A stretch of 11,383 nt of DNA, from the NCBI RefSeq assembly GCF_000186865.1, contig NW_008705582.1, positions 367,994 through 379,376 of the forward strand, read 5' to 3'. Source of the stretch: Aureococcus anophagefferens. Lineage: Eukaryota; Sar; Pelagophyceae; Pelagomonadales; Pelagomonadaceae. The notes beneath the pieces were generated by a model. That model did no database searches and was not told the origin of the DNA. It was given only the letters and a program-made list of their open reading frames with translations. The stretch's first letter is position 1. The number at the start of each line of letters is the position of its first letter. The translations under genes were made by a program, and so were the position numbers. Positions 1 to 7,617 of this stretch are shown here, in pieces.

Positions 1-339
1 GAGCCCATCGAAGCACTTGTTACTATTATTAAGGGTGTACTAACTAAGACCAAAACGCCTGGTGATGAACCACCAGGAGATAATCCGCCTCCTGCAGTTG
101 CAGGTTCAATAGACGACTATGATCCGAATGCTTACAGCGGGAGTTCATTCCCTAGGCATCTCATATTTTTTGAAGGTAAAGCTGCCGACAATGACATTGT
201 CTTTAACCCTCAAGTAAACCCCTCGCTGCAGTTGCGTCTTTGGCAGGAGAAATCCGTTTCATTCCCGTACTTTGAAGACCTCTTACTTCCCTGGGAAGGC
301 TACTTGTATGGCATAGACGGAGAGTCTTCCTGGACCTAG
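1..339 (+). CDS. 3' part of an unrecognised protein-coding frame (5' end outside window)
   Basis: Frame 1 is open from the first base to a TAG at 337-339, giving 112 residues that look protein-like: a Pro/Asp-rich linker near residues 20-40 (motif GDEPPGDNPPP), then an aromatic-rich segment (RHLIFFEGKAADND, PYFEDLLLPWEGYLYG) ending ESSWT. A stop-free run of this length has roughly a 0.5% chance in a given random frame, so it is probably a last exon or an exon fragment. I do not recognise a family. It is convergent with the FHA gene on the other strand. The reading could also be an old transposon-derived frame. No splice sites are needed inside it. Function unknown. Confidence 0.45.
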   Translation, partial: EPIEALVTIIKGVLTKTKTPGDEPPGDNPPPAVAGSIDDYDPNAYSGSSFPRHLIFFEGKAADNDIVFNPQVNPSLQLRLWQEKSVSFPYFEDLLLPWEGYLYGIDGESSWT

Positions 340-394
340 TGAGGCAGATCCTCTGCCCGTTCGTCCAGTAGCCCCAGCCCCCGTATACTACGGC

Positions 395-572
395 AGCTGA
401 GGTGACGTGAGGATAACAGAGACGCCGGTGTACCGCCACTGCGTAACCTCGATAGTTCACCCTCACACGGCAGGGCAGCCCCACTAGGCTGCCTCCCCGT
501 GTCGGAGTTTACTATCTCGTTACCGGCCAGTGGCCCGGCGGAGGGACGTGTACTACACCTCCTGAAAATTTG
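395..572. repeat. Imperfect fold-back (long inverted repeat)
   Basis: The arm at about 446-480 (from TAACCTCGATAG to CACGGCAGGGCAGCC) pairs with the reverse complement of 487-523 (TAACGAGATAG to CACGGGGAGGCAGCC), leaving a 6-nt loop. Weaker similarity continues outward (GCCGG, CCACTG and GAGGTG blocks on both sides). It lies just after the stop of the 1-339 frame. It could be a degenerate fold-back MITE or a structured 3' region. Pairing was judged by eye, so the outer limits are approximate. Confidence 0.45.
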
Positions 573-575
573 CCG

Positions 576-594
576 CACACGCGCGCGCGCGCGG
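576..594. repeat. (CG)n alternating purine-pyrimidine tract
   Basis: A GCACA run followed by about seven CG dinucleotides. Similar CG runs occur at about 3679-3698 and 7809-7820. Such tracts can adopt Z-DNA and show that CpG is not depleted in this spacer DNA. Confidence 0.7.
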
Positions 595-952
595 GTCTAG
601 TGCGGGTTGAAAGTCAGCTTAAGGATCCGAAATGGAAAAGCTAGGCAAAACGTCCGGCAATTTCTAGACAGCTATATACCAGCGTTTAAGGTAGCTACGG
701 GCGCTATAGCAGCAGCTCGCTACAACCAAACCAAATGAAGCTGGATCACGAGTGTGCATCTGCAGGCACGTACAGTGTTATCTGACAATCTAGCCTGCCT
801 AAGTGTCACCAATCACCCCAGCAACAGCACCAAAGCCAGACACATGCTCTACGAGAATACCGCGTAAGAGACTCTCATGGACTGGGCAAAGTTCGTCCCT
901 TCTGGTGTCCTGGTAAATACAAGGCCGAATCCCGCTGTAAACCGCAACCTAG

Positions 953-984
953 GGTTGAAGCCCAGGTTGAAGCCAGGTTGAAGC
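953..984 (+). repeat. Short tandem repeat, three units of GGTTGAAGCC(C)A
   Basis: Three head-to-tail copies of an 11-12 bp unit (GGTTGAAGCCCA, GGTTGAAGCCA, GGTTGAAGC) directly before the palindrome at 993. Confidence 0.8.
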
Positions 985-992
985 GGCGGCGT

Positions 993-1022
993 TTAACATA
1001 TCCCGCCGGCGGGATATGTTAA
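993..1022. repeat. Perfect 30-bp palindrome
   Basis: TTAACATATCCCGCC at 993-1007 is followed at once by its exact reverse complement at 1008-1022, with no loop. The following bases (ATAATAG, then GCGGGATATCC at about 1048) repeat parts of it. It may be a transposon end, a cruciform or a dyad protein site; the sequence does not decide. Confidence 0.85.
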
Positions 1023-1278
1023 TAATAGTTAGCAGTGCGGGGTGCCTGCGGGATATCCATGGGGTGTGTGCCAATAATAGGGGTTGGCAAGATACCCGTG
1101 TCTGGGTCTCCCAAGGGAGGACCTGCGCATGGAATTCCACCGCTGGTTGCGCGACCATAGGTAGCACGGCCATCCAGAGCACTCCTGTTCAGAATTAGAG
1201 CAGTATGACCAAGATTAGAGCTTAAATGTTCAGGATGAGAGCTACACTTAGACCCCCTGAGCAAGCAACCTGGCAAGC

Positions 1279-2344
1279 TCACCCAGGAAACTTGATGGTG
1301 GCATTCTTCCCGACCTAAATTACATAACAAGTTGGCCGCACATTGAAATTGCTAGACGACGTACTCTAAGAGTGAATGATTCGCCCTCATCGAAAAGAAG
1401 GGGTCTTCGATTATCGACAGCTGATTCTTCACAATCTCGGTCCGCTCGACCGCGCTCGAGTGTGAGCGTACCATAGCTCGACCAACCGTCGAAAACACCA
1501 ACTGTACCTGCGTCTGTCTCAAAAACAATGTTGCGCGAAGTTGAATACCGTTAGAACGAACAATGATGCAATGAACTCGGCTGACAGTCTCGTCAGCGAC
1601 GACCTTTCAAAGACAAACATTGTGGCTTCTTGAACATCCAGTACCAAGATATTAGGGTTATTTTAGAAACGCGGAATGAGACTATATCATTGTAGCGCGA
1701 CCGTCCCACGAAGAGGAGACCTCCAAAAGCAGAGTTCACAGCATCACCTAGAGTAACCATGAACAAGATTTGGCAGCTGGAGGCACTCCCTCATGGCACT
1801 TACAATCATTGGCAGGCGGTGAAGAGTCCCTCAAAAGATTACTTTCATTCCCAGATGAATCTGCCAAGAGCGCATCGATATTATATGTAAACACCTATCA
1901 AACACTAATGTAATAGTCAGTCAAGAACCGATTGTGAGCTTACTGTATGTGTCAAAGGCTTTCGCAGGGCGTGCCTATGAAAATGTAGTCACGCCAGATA
2001 TAGCTTAACCACTCAGGTAAATGCTGCAACTGGCCTAAAAAGGCCCAGCGGCGTTCTTCCCAGCGATGCTGCTGAGCGTCTGATGCGGCAAAAACCTCAG
2101 TCTGGTACCAGCGACGTAGTTCTTCCATGCCTGTTTGCACTGGACTGTCCTGCATATCATCTTCCGGCCCATCGCCAGAGCCCCGATCCATGGCGGCAGA
2201 TATTGCTAGGGAGACTGACTGCAGTTGATCGGAGAGACCGTCAATGTCGGATGAAGAAGTTTCATGGATTCGCCGCCTGTGGACTAGCTCGTGGAGTTTG
2301 ACGGTGCTCACAAGTTACCTCTTTTGATCTGCATTGCCGTCCAT
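1279..2344 (-). CDS. FHA-domain (phosphothreonine-binding) protein, intron-rich
   Basis: Hand-spliced gene of about 237 residues. Exons on the minus strand: 2344-2319, 2276-1993, 1942-1929 (14-nt micro-exon, uncertain), 1894-1804, 1747-1683, 1603-1549, 1507-1365, 1314-1279; all junctions are in phase and GT-AG. The start MDGNADQ is the first ATG of this frame and is followed by a basic KRRRIH patch that could be a nuclear signal. Residues about 75-110 are Trp/Arg/Gln-rich and probably helical (EELRRWYQTEVF, WEERRWAFLGQLQHLPEW). The C-terminal part from about residue 148 is an FHA fold: LLFVGRSRYNDIV, then ADETVSRVHCII, then DGWSSYGTLTL, ending ESFTLRVGKNATIKF. The FHA signature Gly-Arg (153-154), Ser-Arg-x-His (168-171) and SSYGT (188-192, Tyr replacing the usual Asn before Gly) is visible. 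FHA domains bind phosphothreonine peptides in signalling and DNA-damage proteins; the partner is unknown. Uncertain points: exon 2 may instead splice to 1860 (132-bp intron) or run to a stop at 1952, and the donor at 1682 (79-bp intron) was preferred over 1670 because it gives standard FHA spacing. Confidence 0.82.
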
Positions 2345-2496
2345 ACGGCTCGTCTCAAGCCAGGAGGCCAAAACCAACACCAGACGACACTGGTTGGGGC
2401 TCCCGCTCACTCCGGAGCGAGCTAATCACGATTACAGGAATTTCCCTGATTACAAGGAAGTAACTAAGGCCCATTCTAAGACTAGGGCAACGCCTT

Positions 2497-2517
2497 CAAC
2501 CGATCGTGTTAACACGA
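2497..2517. repeat. Palindrome-family copy, left
   Basis: Carries the 20-bp core shared with 3247-3266. It is followed by GCTGAACACGATCAGC, a second small inverted repeat with the same ACACGATC word. Confidence 0.75.
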
Positions 2518-3244
2518 CGGCTGAACACGATCAGCCGCTCGATCGAAGCGCTGCCATATGATGGCATGACAGGCTTTGCAGCCCCACATCTCAGCGAATA
2601 TGCCGAGGCGCGCAACGATCTCAGTGGCTAAGTTGACCGCATGCGCGCGAACGAAGCGCTGATGAAAACGAGACATCCAGGCGATTGCGCCTGGACTCAG
2701 GCGGGCGGTTCTAAGGGCTGGGAAGGGACGCGCTCGGCTCCCCCGACCCCTTTGAGCTCGTTTTCGAGCCAATGCAGCGTCGAGGATCGTTCGTCGACAC
2801 CCGGGCATCGTCTCGTTAAGAGGGTTGGATCGTAGAACTCAAAATTGTCGAGTTCATCCGGTCGCGGCTCGGGAGCCGCGGCGGCCCGACGGCGACTTCG
2901 TGATGGTCCAGGGCAGCTCCAGCGCAAGGGGTCGGATGGAGTCATTCATTGTCGTCCCCGGGTCGTGCCCTTTCACCATCTCTGGCGGCAGCGCGCTCTG
3001 GGGCCGCCGGGACCTCCGGACCGTGCCTCGGACCGGGGCAGCCCGAGGTTCGAGGCCAGAAAGTGGTCCCGCGCGCGCGTTCAAGCATTCGCGACGTCGC
3101 GTGGGGTCCACCGCCCGCTGCGTTGACCTCCGCTTGGGGTGCGGGGCGCGACAGCGTCCCGCAGCCGTGCCGTGCGGAGGTCCAATGCCTCCAGATGGCC
3201 TCAGATCGTGTCAACCTCCCCAACACGATCGAGGAGGTTCGACG

Positions 3245-3274
3245 CAAACCGATCGTGTTAACACGATCGGTTTG
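3245..3274. repeat. Palindrome-family copy, right: perfect 30-bp palindrome
   Basis: CAAACCGATCGTGTT (3245-3259) is followed by its exact reverse complement (3260-3274). A looser copy (GATCGTGT, 13 bases, ACACGATC) lies at 3205-3230. Confidence 0.85.
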
Positions 3275-3351
3275 ATGTATTTGGCTAGTCATAGAATGGA
3301 TCTAAGTGACAAGGCCGCACTACGCGATGCACGCCTCGGAGGAAGGCTGCT

Positions 3352-3400
3352 CAAAAAGTTGTTGCCAGGAAGTTGTGCATGATGCCTCAACAACTTTTTG
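3352..3400. repeat. Inverted repeat, 13-bp perfect arms
   Basis: CAAAAAGTTGTTG (3352-3364) and its exact reverse complement (3388-3400) flank a 23-nt loop. It sits at the left edge of the most GC-rich part of the block and may mark an element end. Confidence 0.75.
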
Positions 3401-4160
3401 CCGTCCAGCGCAGCCTGTGGATCCGCCGCTGCGCCACGCCCCGACCCCGCGCCGGTTCCTACGTCGAGACCCGCACCAGACCTCGGTCTCCGACGCTCCA
3501 TTTCGTCGGCGCGCGCCGATTTCGTCGGTTTGCGCGGGGTCGCAAAATCGGCCCCTGGACGCGGTCGACGATTGCGGCGCCTTCCGACGCCCCGCCGAGG
3601 CCGCCGAGCGGCTCGCCGGACGCCCCAGTTTTGTGGCCAAGTCGCTGTGGCGACGCGCCGGGGTCGATGACATTTTCCTGCGCGCGCGCGCGCGTGCGGC
3701 GCCTCGACGACGGCCGAGACGGTACAGCAGCGCCTGAGACTGTTCCCTGTGTTGTTGGGCGGGCAAGAGCGGCGCGATCGCTCGGGGGTCGTGCCGAAGG
3801 GCGCGGGATGGCGTTTGCTCGACGATATGCCGCTCTTTGGCGAAACGGTCCGCGGACCGCGACGCCGCCGGAGCACGAGTTTTTGCGGCGGCGGCGCGAA
3901 CCGATCCCGGGGTCTGCGACGAGCCGGGGGCGGTGGGATCCATCGCGACGTCGAGGGGCGTGCCAGCGTCCAAAGTCCCGCCGCGGTCGCGCTCCCACCG
4001 CCCCGGCGCGCGGCCAATACGAGGCGCCACGCTCACGGCACGTCACCAGCGCACTCCCATGCTGGTCTATCGTGGGCGTAGCGGCCTAGTACGACGGCAC
4101 CGTGCCACCGGATGAGCGTAGGGCCCTTTTGGGGGTTAATTTTCGAGGTTTTAAATTTCC

Positions 4161-4176
4161 GAGGTGGCACCACCTC
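4161..4176. repeat. Small hairpin GAGGTGG-CA-CCACCTC
   Basis: Seven-base perfect arms with a 2-nt loop. It lies in the AT-rich shoulder just after the CpG-rich block. Confidence 0.6.
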
Positions 4177-4290
4177 ATGGCATTTACGAGGGTCCGCCAG
4201 CGAGCGCGACCCCAGTCCCCGATTTTAGCAGGGACGCGATCCGACCACAAGTAGCGACATAAAGGCACGCTACTTTTAATTGTTTTTGCT

Positions 4291-4307
4291 GCTGGCCGAA
4301 GGCCAGC
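4291..4307. repeat. Hairpin GCTGGCCGAAGGCCAGC, copy 1
   Basis: Seven-bp arms around a GAA loop; identical to the sequence at 4324-4340. Just upstream, AGTAGCG (4250-4256) and CGCTACT (4268-4274) form another small dyad, and the GCTACTTTT word recurs at about 4435. Confidence 0.8.
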
Positions 4308-4323
4308 CCTCCTGAGACCTCAT

Positions 4324-4340
4324 GCTGGCCGAAGGCCAGC
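4324..4340. repeat. Hairpin GCTGGCCGAAGGCCAGC, copy 2, followed by T-run
   Basis: Exact second copy, 33 bp from the first, followed by CGATTTTTTTT. In bacteria this would look like an intrinsic terminator. In this eukaryotic context it is better called a dispersed hairpin repeat, possibly the end of a small element. Confidence 0.75.
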
Positions 4341-4532
4341 CGATTTTTTTTGCTATGTTTCGGTGGCTGGTCTTCAAAACAAGGGTTTTTGTTGGTATTT
4401 TTATTGATTTATTTGGCGGCCGAGGCGGCAGGCGCGCTACTTTTTATTTTAGATCTCGCCCCTGGATTTTAGGACAGGATCCCCGTCAGTTACCACCTCC
4501 TAGTAGGGACTCAGAATTGCCCGGATATCGGC

Positions 4533-4555
4533 GTCGCAGAAGCGTCGCAGAAGTC
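4533..4555 (+). repeat. GTCGCAGAA doublet
   Basis: GTCGCAGAA occurs at 4533-4541 and 4544-4552. The 12-mer GTCGCAGAAGTC at 4544-4555 recurs at 7491-7502 inside NOT2 intron 1, and the 9-mer recurs at 6937-6945 inside another NOT2 intron. Confidence 0.7.
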
Positions 4556-4677
4556 GAGATTCAATCATGCCTCCTGCCTTAGCCCATCGCCTAGAAGGCG
4601 CTCAGAGGACAAATTCCGCAAACTCAGGTTCCTTTAGTTTGCCATGTCCAAAGTTCAGCCTAGGGTGCCCGCATGCC

Positions 4678-4752
4678 CGCAAGGGGCCGCCTCGCCCGTT
4701 GTCGCAAGGGGCCGCCTCGCCCGTTGTCGCAAGGGGCCGCCTCGCCCGTTGT
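4678..4752 (+). repeat. Minisatellite, three perfect 25-bp units
   Basis: Unit CGCAAGGGGCCGCCTCGCCC plus GTTGT, repeated exactly at 4678-4702, 4703-4727 and 4728-4752. The period is not a multiple of three, so it does not encode a protein repeat. It lies about 110 bp beyond the NOT2 stop, probably in or after its 3' UTR. The word TGTCCAAAG occurs on both sides (4645 and 4750). Confidence 0.9.
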
Positions 4753-4863
4753 CCAAAGCTCCAGGATCCTCGTACCTGCAGGATGCGGCTACAGAAAAGG
4801 ATGCCGCATCCAAGGGTGCCCTCGTCTAGTTTTGCGAACTGGAGGCCTTCATCTATCTCTTCT

Positions 4864-7581
4864 TCAAGGTGATGTGGTAAACTTAACACGCACATCCTCC
4901 TCGGGTAGCAAACCAGCAGAGATGTTATCTGCGCTCACCATTCACAGTTTTGTATGTCTAACGAAAACGGCTGACGCGGATTGCCGCTGCGTAGATTTCC
5001 AGCATGTGGACTCGTGAAAAGGCGGCATTCCCAACCGTTAATATCAAAGAAGATGTACTGGTTTGCAGACACGCTCAATCCATCAGAAGCGGAGCCTCGT
5101 TTGAACCTAAAATCACATGCCAGGATACGCAGATGTGAGGACACCGGTCTCAAAACCAGAGCTTCAGATCTTGATGGTACTGCCACTCACGATTGTACCT
5201 AGAATCTGTGCCATCACGCCATCCGAGTCTGTAGGCACTGCCGATCACAACTCTTGAGCAGAATAGGCTTGTAAGACCTAAGAGCAGGGGTAAGATACAG
5301 ATACTATGTCGTTTGGTACGCATTTACATACATCCCTGGGCATAGCGTAAAATATATAGAAGAGCGTTTCGAGTTGAAACTTTGAGAGATGGGAGCTATG
5401 TGATTTTGTTCGAGGTCAGTCAGGTTCACAGACGCAGGGGGGCACGTTTTTAGAGGAGGGGGTTGCATGTAGTAACACATGGGAAGTGAGAATTGGGGTT
5501 CACGTGTGGTTGGCGCTTCGGCCCAGGGCGATGCAAACGTGGAGTATAGACATTCGGACGAGTTCAGATTGAGTCCAAGAGTAGTCAAGTCTGAGCCCAA
5601 AGCCAAAGTGTTCAAGTCAGCGTTTGTCATGCGAATAACATCAAGAAGTCCGAGGAGGCCATATTTGGTTTGATTTTCAATCTCATTACTTTCTGCGAAT
5701 TTGAAGTATCTCGAGATTCCAAATTACATAGACAACATTACCTGGTAGCATGCTAGCTTTAGACGTGATTTGATTAGTAGTTCCAGAACTCGATGTGAGC
5801 ATACGTGAGTCTGTTGAGCTAGACAGGGAGTGATCAATCGCGGCATTGCTTTCAGGACCTGTCGTCGTTTGATGGGCAATTGTAACATGTTTTAATTTAT
5901 ACCGTAGGTGTTGTGCGCCAGTTTTATTTCCATATTTGCTTTGGCGGATTCTGCAAGACAAGAATGCGCTTGAAATTTTGTACCCTGGTTGGCAAAGTGA
6001 CGTAATTCTACCGCTGGATTCAATGAAGCGTTTGCTCCGAGATCGGGATCACAACCATCAGTCAACTTGAAGAGGTTGGAGTCATTCTCGCTAGTAGCAT
6101 GAAGAGGCATCAGGTGTTTGGGTTGTATTTCACTGTGGCCCATTGCAGGAAACTGAATCCCTATAACGTTGCCTAAAATCACAGATCATGATCAAACTGA
6201 GAATCAATGAACAAGCTGACCACATCTGAGTGTGGCGGTGGTAGAGACCTCAAGCGTTTCGGGGACAGCCTATGTGTGAATGTCATCGGCCGGAGTAAAC
6301 ATATCTTCGAGTAATTTTTAGCTCTTGCATTCATATACACGTGTATTCGAGAGCTCAGTAGTTGGCATCAATTGCATCAGCTTCGCTAAACAAGGCTGCT
6401 TGGTGATGCGGTTGGCTTCCTGGCAGAGCAGGAAAGTCTTCTGATTGCATAGCAAATGAGCCGGACTGTGAAGTAATTTGTCGCGTAGTTGCGTCATCTT
6501 TCTTTATTTGCTCAGAGAGAAGTGCGCCTCCCGATTGGTGTAAGGGCTCCTCGCGCACGATGCTATCACCACGGAGCATACCAGGAAAATTCGCCGTCGA
6601 ATCCACCGACCTTTGTTACCACGATTCAGGAGCATGTCAACATGATTTCACACATGAGTAGACAATTGCGCATCTCGAGCTGTGCCGTTAATAGCGATGG
6701 TAGATGCGCGCCTATTCTAAGGCAACTGATAATTGAAGGCAACGCAAAGTATTACCCGTCCAGTGCAGGAAAATCTGACATCTTGAAAGGACCACCACGA
6801 CCGTGGGAGGGCGCAGCAGCCCCAACCAATCCGATGCGTGAGGAATTGACAGTGGTATCATCTGCGTACCGACTTTCGACACCTGTGCATAAAGCTATTG
6901 GCACGAGCTATCCTCATGGAACTACCTGAAACTTCGGTCGCAGAATTTATTGGCACGCCCTTCGAGAGCATTGCAAGAAGGTCGCTTGACGGCGCGTACC
7001 TAAGTGCGAAACTTGTTTGCTAGTCATTTCCTCTTTTTGCCGACGCCAGCTAGCGCACGGCGTGGAGCTGGAATGACCCATCTGCGGTACGGGCAATGAA
7101 CGAGAAGGATGGTTAGTCGCAAAACTAGAAGTGAGTGGTGCAACCTGTTGTTGTAAATTTCCGATACCTGCCACGTCTAGGTTAATGTAACACACTACCA
7201 GTTTATAACAACCTGACGGTGTATTATTGTATGGAGCGCCATTCATGCCGTGCACCGGGCTGTTAAAATGTGGTTGACCTGAGCGATACAGCGCGGATGC
7301 TGAGCCAGGTTCTGAGTGAGTCGCGTCTATGCCACGAAAAATGAACGGGTCACATGGGGCGGACCCCGAGACGCGCTCGTAGCGCCACCCAAAAGAACTC
7401 CTGGTGATGAACCCGTAGTGGGCGTCATTTGATCATCGCGATTATAGTAGTACTGAGATGCGTCGAAATCATCCTGATGCTAAGCGTTCAGTCGCAGAAG
7501 TCACTACACACATACGTGATCATCCTGAGTTTGTATATTATCCTTGAAGTATGCAAGCTGCCGCGACCGCGCATTCGACAT
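4864..7581 (-). CDS. NOT2: CCR4-NOT complex subunit NOT2 (CNOT2), about 16 exons
   Basis: NOT2 is a scaffold of the CCR4-NOT complex, which removes poly(A) tails and tunes transcription. Exons on the minus strand: 7581-7516, 7479(or 7473)-7365, 7311-7213, 7167-7059, 6999-6957, 6907-6756, 6711-6652, 6610-6392, [unresolved 6391-6173], 6172-5903, 5858-5742, 5692-5446, 5395-5332, 5277-5249, 5198-5157, 5106-4976 (or 5012), 4928-4864. All listed joins keep phase. The start MSNARSRQ has an in-frame stop 36 nt upstream. The N-terminal half is the usual low-complexity region with the family motifs SDLLAMLSKG, KMSDFPALDG and MQSEDFPALPGSQ. The C-terminal NOT2/3/5 domain reads KYGLLGLLDVIRM, LALGSDLTTLGLNLNS, FASPWAEAP, KFQLETLFYIFYAMPRD, AQELYNREWQYHQDLKLWFK, YIFFDINGWECRLF. 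Total about 600 residues, a normal length. The junction after exon 8 could not be settled; a frame through about 6269-6224 then 6153 is one option. A 33-nt in-frame stretch near 5950-5982 could be another intron. Identity is very secure. Confidence 0.93.
6335..6346. repeat. Palindrome ATACACGTGTAT within unresolved NOT2 segment
   Basis: Twelve-base perfect palindrome with a CACGTG centre, bracketed by GCTCT and AGAGC. It lies in the part of NOT2 where the exon structure is unclear and is probably intronic. Confidence 0.5.
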
Positions 7582-7601
7582 ACCACGGCCGAGGACGGCG
7601 G

Positions 7602-7617
7602 GAGTTGTCTACAACTC
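7602..7617. promoter_or_regulatory. Dyad GAGTTGT-CT-ACAACTC just upstream of NOT2
   Basis: Seven-bp perfect arms, 20 bp before the NOT2 start codon; a third GAGTTGT follows at about 7631. It could be a transcription-factor dyad or a 5' UTR hairpin. The position is suggestive only. Confidence 0.35.

Larger units (their letters stand above)
340..1278. other. Intergenic spacer without recognisable gene
   Basis: Apart from the fold-back, the CG tract, a short tandem repeat and a 30-bp palindrome, nothing coding is seen. The short frames present have no protein-like composition or family motif. The FHA gene ends at its right edge; a GTGAGC just after the last FHA codons (complement of about 1277-1282) is a possible donor, so an extra 3' exon of that gene in this spacer cannot be excluded. 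Confidence 0.5.
2497..3274. mobile_element. Candidate 778-bp non-autonomous element bounded by related palindromes
   Basis: The left end (2497-2517) and right end (3245-3274) share AACCGATCGTGTTAACACGA (2498-2517 and 3247-3266). The right copy is a perfect 30-bp palindrome centred on GTTAAC; the left copy has lost its second arm. Further ACACGATC/GATCGTGT copies sit just inside both ends (about 2525, 3204 and 3223). The interior is GC-rich with no plausible protein. Because the right motif is symmetrical, direct and inverted terminal repeats cannot be told apart, and no clear target-site duplication is seen in the flanks. It may be a MITE-like element or simply two dispersed copies of a palindrome. 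Confidence 0.35.
2640..4090. other. CpG-rich block, non-coding
   Basis: Base composition changes sharply to GC- and CpG-rich, with a CG run at 3679-3698. Several frames stay open for 90-240 codons on both strands at once, as expected when stop codons are rare because A/T is rare. Translations are low-complexity (Arg, Ala, Pro, Gly). It returns to AT-rich sequence near 4130. Confidence 0.6.
2345..4863. other. Long intergenic region, repeat-rich, no recognisable gene
   Basis: About 2.5 kb between the FHA gene start and the NOT2 stop. It holds the two related palindromes, a CpG-rich block, several hairpins and a minisatellite, described separately. Overlapping stop-poor frames on both strands at about 2700-4090 are Arg/Pro/Ala-rich translations of GC-rich DNA and resemble no protein family. 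Confidence 0.6.

Noticed and set aside
3040..3060. GGTTCGAG word suggesting a tRNA T-loop
   Set aside because: No matching D-arm, anticodon arm or acceptor stem could be placed around it.
3289..4089. Long overlapping frames on both strands (up to about 242 codons)
   Set aside because: All are Arg/Ala/Pro-rich, overlap in several frames at once and sit in GC-rich DNA where stops are rare; no family motif.
4324..4348. Bacterial-type intrinsic terminator (hairpin plus T-run)
   Set aside because: The window is clearly eukaryotic with spliced genes, and the same hairpin occurs nearby without a T-run.
4678..4752. CRISPR-like array
   Set aside because: The 25-bp units abut with no unique spacers; this is a minisatellite.
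4602..4895. Minus-strand frame containing EEEIDEGLQFAKLDEG as an extension of NOT2
   Set aside because: It is in another frame after the NOT2 stop, runs through the minisatellite, and no convincing splice links it.
5479..6929. Plus-strand frames across the NOT2 locus
   Set aside because: They are antisense to well-supported NOT2 exons and have no motif of their own.
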